A DNA stretch of 32,397 bases from Paracoccaceae bacterium (GTDB lineage: Bacteria > Pseudomonadota > Alphaproteobacteria > Rhodobacterales > Rhodobacteraceae): contig JAKIUB010000027.1 in the NCBI GenBank assembly GCA_021647745.1, forward strand, positions 1 through 32,397, given 5' to 3'. Made by a program: the position numbers and the translations under genes. The notes under the pieces were generated by a model. That model was not told the DNA's origin. It saw only the letters and a program-made list of their open reading frames with translations, and did not search any database. Positions 30,864 to 32,397 of the stretch are shown one piece after another (the stretch's first letter is position 1; each line of letters starts with the position of its first letter).

Positions 30864-30968
30864 GCATTTTGCGTTTCTTAAGAAAAGGCTTCTGACGTTC
30901 CGTAGAGGCAGTGATTGCGTAGCAATCGCGTTCGAAGGAATGTCAGCTTCCGTGTAAACGCAAAAAGC
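30864..30968 (+). ncRNA. Nested long hairpin after rplP, possible structured RNA
   Basis: Three stems are nested. The outer is TTTTGCGTTT (30867-30876) with AAACGCAAAA (30956-30965), extended past one mismatch by GC/GC. The middle is CTGACGTTCC (30892-30901) with GGAATGTCAG (30937-30946), one wobble. The inner is GATTGC (30913-30918) with GCAATC (30922-30927), extensible by a G-C and a wobble pair. It starts 6 bases after the rplP stop. It could be a 3'-UTR-derived small RNA, a processing or protection element, or the edge of an inserted element. The pairing is seen; any function is inferred. Confidence 0.5.
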
Positions 30969-30992
30969 GAACTGGCCTTCGTTAAGAATTTG

Positions 30993-31025
30993 AAAACCCC
31001 CGGATGCAAGGCTGGGGGTTTTTGG
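30993..31025 (+). terminator. Rho-independent terminator after rplP
   Basis: AAAACCCCC (30993-31001) pairs with GGGGGTTTT (31014-31022) around a 12-base loop, with an uninterrupted T-run following the G-tract (31019-31023). It should end the rpsL-to-rplP transcript, which is unusual inside the S10 cluster. Confidence 0.85.
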
Positions 31026-31050
31026 TTGTATTTGGATCTTGCTAAGAACT

Positions 31051-31078
31051 TTGGTGCGCACTACCTTTGTGTTATTCT
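31051..31078 (+). promoter_or_regulatory. Candidate promoter of the endonuclease gene
   Basis: TTGGTG (31051-31056) and TATTCT (31073-31078) are 16 bp apart, just after the terminator and 17 bases before the ATG at 31095. A second possible pair is TTGCTA (31039-31044) and TACCTT (31062-31067), 17 bp apart. Either would give independent transcription. Confidence 0.4.
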
Positions 31079-31094
31079 AGGAGAGCGTGAAGAT

Positions 31095-31217
31095 ATGTTG
31101 GCTGAGTACCTTTCGAGAGTTGCAAGAGAGTTCTCTAGAGAACGTATGAAGCCTTTCATAAGCTCTCCGTTTGGCGATTTTGTGCGGCACGATGTTGTTG
31201 TTGAAGCAAAAAAATGA
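31095..31217 (+). CDS. N-terminal fragment of a split MrcB_N-HNH endonuclease
   Basis: This 40-residue frame starts at ATG 31095 (AGGAG at 31079-31083, spacing somewhat long) and reads MLAEYLSRVAREFSRERMKP, FISSPFGDFVRHDVVVEAKK, stop. From knowledge of the MrcB N-terminal domain (DUF3578, PF12102), this is the expected helical start of the family (L..L..Y......PF..HPLA.FIR) and belongs directly before the SVGQGVWAAVPW segment of the next frame. The frame ends GCA AAA AAA TGA. Its TGA overlaps the next ATG as ATGA, and A AAA AAA is a classic -1 slippery heptamer in the correct phase. Frame 30915-31217, which continues upstream, passes through the terminator and is not believed. Confidence 0.65.
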   Translation: MLAEYLSRVAREFSRERMKPFISSPFGDFVRHDVVVEAKK

Positions 31218-32071
31218 TCTCCTTTTGGCCATTTGAGCTAAAAGTTAAAGCCAGTGTGGGGCAAGGCGTTTGGGCAGCTGTGCCTTGGCTCGCGTTCTTT
31301 GATCCCCTAATTACTGAGACAGCAACCAAGGGTTTTTATGTTGTTATCCTGATAAATCCACAAGATGAAACAATCATTTTATCAATGAATCAAGGTACCA
31401 CTGAGATATATAATGAATTCAAAACAAAAAGAGGAAAGAGCGTTTTGCGGCGTAGAGCTAAGGATATGTCAGATCGGATACCTGAATACATTCAGGGTTT
31501 TTCTGAAGATACAATTTCTCTAGGGTCAGACGCAGCACTTCCGGAGGGATATGTAGCGGGCCATTCTTTTGGCAAAACCTACAAGGCTGAAGAGTTAACT
31601 GAAGAGCAGCTGTCTAACGACATTTACAAAATGTTAGAAGCGTATGAAGTATTGGTGAATCGAGGTGGAACTACACCATCCGATGTAATGCATGAACAGG
31701 CAGAAAGCATGGATGTCGAGGAAACTCGAAAATATATTATTTCTCGTCGAATAGAGCGCTCCCCCAGTGTGCGGAAAAAAGTCCTTCAATCAAAAAGTCT
31801 CAAATGTGAATCCTGCGGCCTCGATCCCGAACTTGACTACGGTTATAGAGGTAAGCCTGAACATACACCGTTAGATGTGCATCATGCGGTACCATTAAGG
31901 GGGTTGTCTGAGGGGGAAACTCGTCGCTACAGAATTCCAGACGATTTTCTAATCTTGTGCCCATCGTGCCATCGCGTAATTCATAAGCAAGACGATCCAT
32001 CAGACCTCGGAAAACTAAAATCAAGCCTAAGATTTAAGATAGCTAGAGAGGTTGGGATAGACCAATACTAA
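31214..32071 (+). CDS. MrcB_N (DUF3578)-HNH endonuclease, main part; probable modification-dependent restriction enzyme
   Basis: This 285-residue protein begins inside the MrcB-like N-terminal domain: LKVKASVGQGVWAAVPWLAF (residues 9-28), GFYVVILINPQDETIILSMN and NQGTTEIYNEFK. This domain is thought to recognise modified DNA, as in McrBC-like type IV systems. The C-terminal HNH nuclease has a zinc frame Cys198-Cys201 and Cys249-Cys252, the DVHHAVPL motif (His223, His224) and CPSCHRVIH (His253, His257), so the metal site looks intact. The first helices of the N-terminal domain are missing from this frame and are found in frame -1 upstream. The DNA is visibly AT-richer than the ribosomal genes and lies in a core operon, which indicates horizontal gain. 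No methylase or McrC-like partner is present. It could be translated alone from the ATGA restart, or as a fusion by -1 slippage. Confidence 0.82.
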   Translation: MISFWPFELKVKASVGQGVWAAVPWLAFFDPLITETATKGFYVVILINPQDETIILSMNQGTTEIYNEFKTKRGKSVLRRRAKDMSDRIPEYIQGFSEDTISLGSDAALPEGYVAGHSFGKTYKAEELTEEQLSNDIYKMLEAYEVLVNRGGTTPSDVMHEQAESMDVEETRKYIISRRIERSPSVRKKVLQSKSLKCESCGLDPELDYGYRGKPEHTPLDVHHAVPLRGLSEGETRRYRIPDDFLILCPSCHRVIHKQDDPSDLGKLKSSLRFKIAREVGIDQY

Positions 32072-32101
32072 GGATACAAATCCACACCCCAACATCCCCC
32101 C

Positions 32102-32130
32102 TTGCCAACCCCCCGAATCGCGCCTATAGA
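32102..32130 (+). promoter_or_regulatory. Promoter of rpmC and downstream ribosomal genes
   Basis: TTGCCA (32102-32107) and TATAGA (32125-32130) are exactly 17 bp apart, about 80 bases before rpmC. A hairpin with arms CACTGGA (32152-32158) and TCCAGTG (32183-32189) lies in the resulting leader. This would re-start transcription after the rplP terminator. Confidence 0.65.
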
Positions 32131-32211
32131 AGCAGCTTCGAAACCTGACTCCACTGGAATCGGGGTGACCGTTATGGGGCCCTCCAGTGATGTTGCTAAA
32201 GGAACACAATT

Positions 32212-32397
32212 ATGAATGCCGCTGATTTGCGGGCGAAAACGCCCGAAGAGCTTAAATCCGAGCTTGAAACGTTGAAGAAAGAGAGCTTCAACCTGCGTTT
32301 TCAGGGGGCCACTGGCCAGCTGGAAAACACATCGCGTATGCGCACGGTTCGCCGCTCCGCTGCCCGCGTTAAGACGATTTTGAACGAAAAGGCCGCG
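32212..32397 (+). CDS. rpmC: Large-subunit ribosomal protein L29 (3' end outside window)
   Basis: 62 residues are visible, starting MNAADLRAKTPEELKSELET and including FNLRFQGATGQLENTSRMRT, the L29 signature (two long helices that pack at the tunnel exit beside L23). AAAGGA (32198-32203) precedes the ATG. The frame is open to the last base and is close to the usual full length of 65-70 residues, so only a few codons are missing. It would normally follow rplP directly; here it lies behind the endonuclease gene and has its own promoter. Confidence 0.95.
   Translation, partial: MNAADLRAKTPEELKSELETLKKESFNLRFQGATGQLENTSRMRTVRRSAARVKTILNEKAA

Noticed and set aside
30915..31217. 100-residue frame starting at TTG 30915
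   Set aside because: The upstream part runs through the nested hairpin and the rho-independent terminator. The ATG at 31095 with AGGAG is a better start, and only the part after it resembles the MrcB_N family.
31214..32071. Reading the HNH gene as a homing endonuclease of an intron or intein
   Set aside because: It lies between, not inside, ribosomal genes, and carries an MrcB_N domain, which points to restriction rather than homing.
1..32397. CRISPR array, transposase or integrase
   Set aside because: No regularly spaced repeats and no DDE, tyrosine- or serine-recombinase frames were seen; the adenine tract of the endonuclease resembles an insertion-sequence slippery site but no transposase is encoded.

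Overview
The window is a piece of an alphaproteobacterial chromosome, most likely Rhodobacterales (Rhodobacteraceae-like). This rests on the style of the ribosomal and transcription genes: rplJ with a GTG start and a duplicated C-terminal GAPASNIA block, NusG beginning MAKRWYSV, a 1406-residue RpoC, and a LOG-family gene with the long N-terminus usual in that group. Its backbone is the transcription/translation supercluster secE-nusG-rplKA-rplJL-rpoBC, then rpsL-rpsG-fusA-tuf, then the S10 cluster up to the start of rpmC. All of these run on the + strand.

Layout. Positions 1-175 (minus) hold the start of a LOG-family gene. Positions 378-1791 are an AT-richer accessory islet: an XRE regulator overlapping an ImmA/IrrE-type zinc peptidase, then two tiny basic proteins, each near a strong hairpin. 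Positions 1882-3778 (minus) hold rmuC and a small heat shock protein gene with a ROSE-like RNA thermometer at its ribosome binding site. Positions 3848-6241 are a divergent oxyR/katA pair sharing an AT-rich control region. Positions 6242-7250 hold a palindromic terminator, a broken SRPBCC-like gene and a four-helix membrane protein. Positions 7295-19342 run from secE to rpoC, with structured leaders before rplK, rplJ and rpoB and a textbook terminator after rpoC. Positions 19355-21656 hold three non-ribosomal genes: a cysteine-rich protein and two tandem paralogous putative rhamnosyl transferases. Positions 21711-30858 run from a strong rpsL promoter through rpsL, rpsG, fusA, tuf, rpsJ, rplC, rplD, rplW, rplB, rpsS, rplV, rpsC and rplP.

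The most unusual part is 30859-32211. Here the usually tight rplP-rpmC junction is opened by a nested hairpin of about 105 nt, a terminator, and an AT-rich MrcB_N (DUF3578)-HNH endonuclease, a probable modification-dependent restriction enzyme. Its coding sequence is split into two frames exactly at a run of seven A residues. The short upstream frame (31095-31217) supplies the N-terminus the family expects, and the downstream frame (31214-32071) supplies the rest; the two overlap as ATGA. A -1 slip, or one extra A, would give a single continuous protein. The sequence alone cannot separate programmed or transcriptional slippage, phase variation, translational coupling, simple decay or sequencing error. 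rpmC then has its own well-formed promoter, so the S10 cluster appears to be two transcription units here.

No tRNA, rRNA, CRISPR array or insertion-sequence transposase was found.
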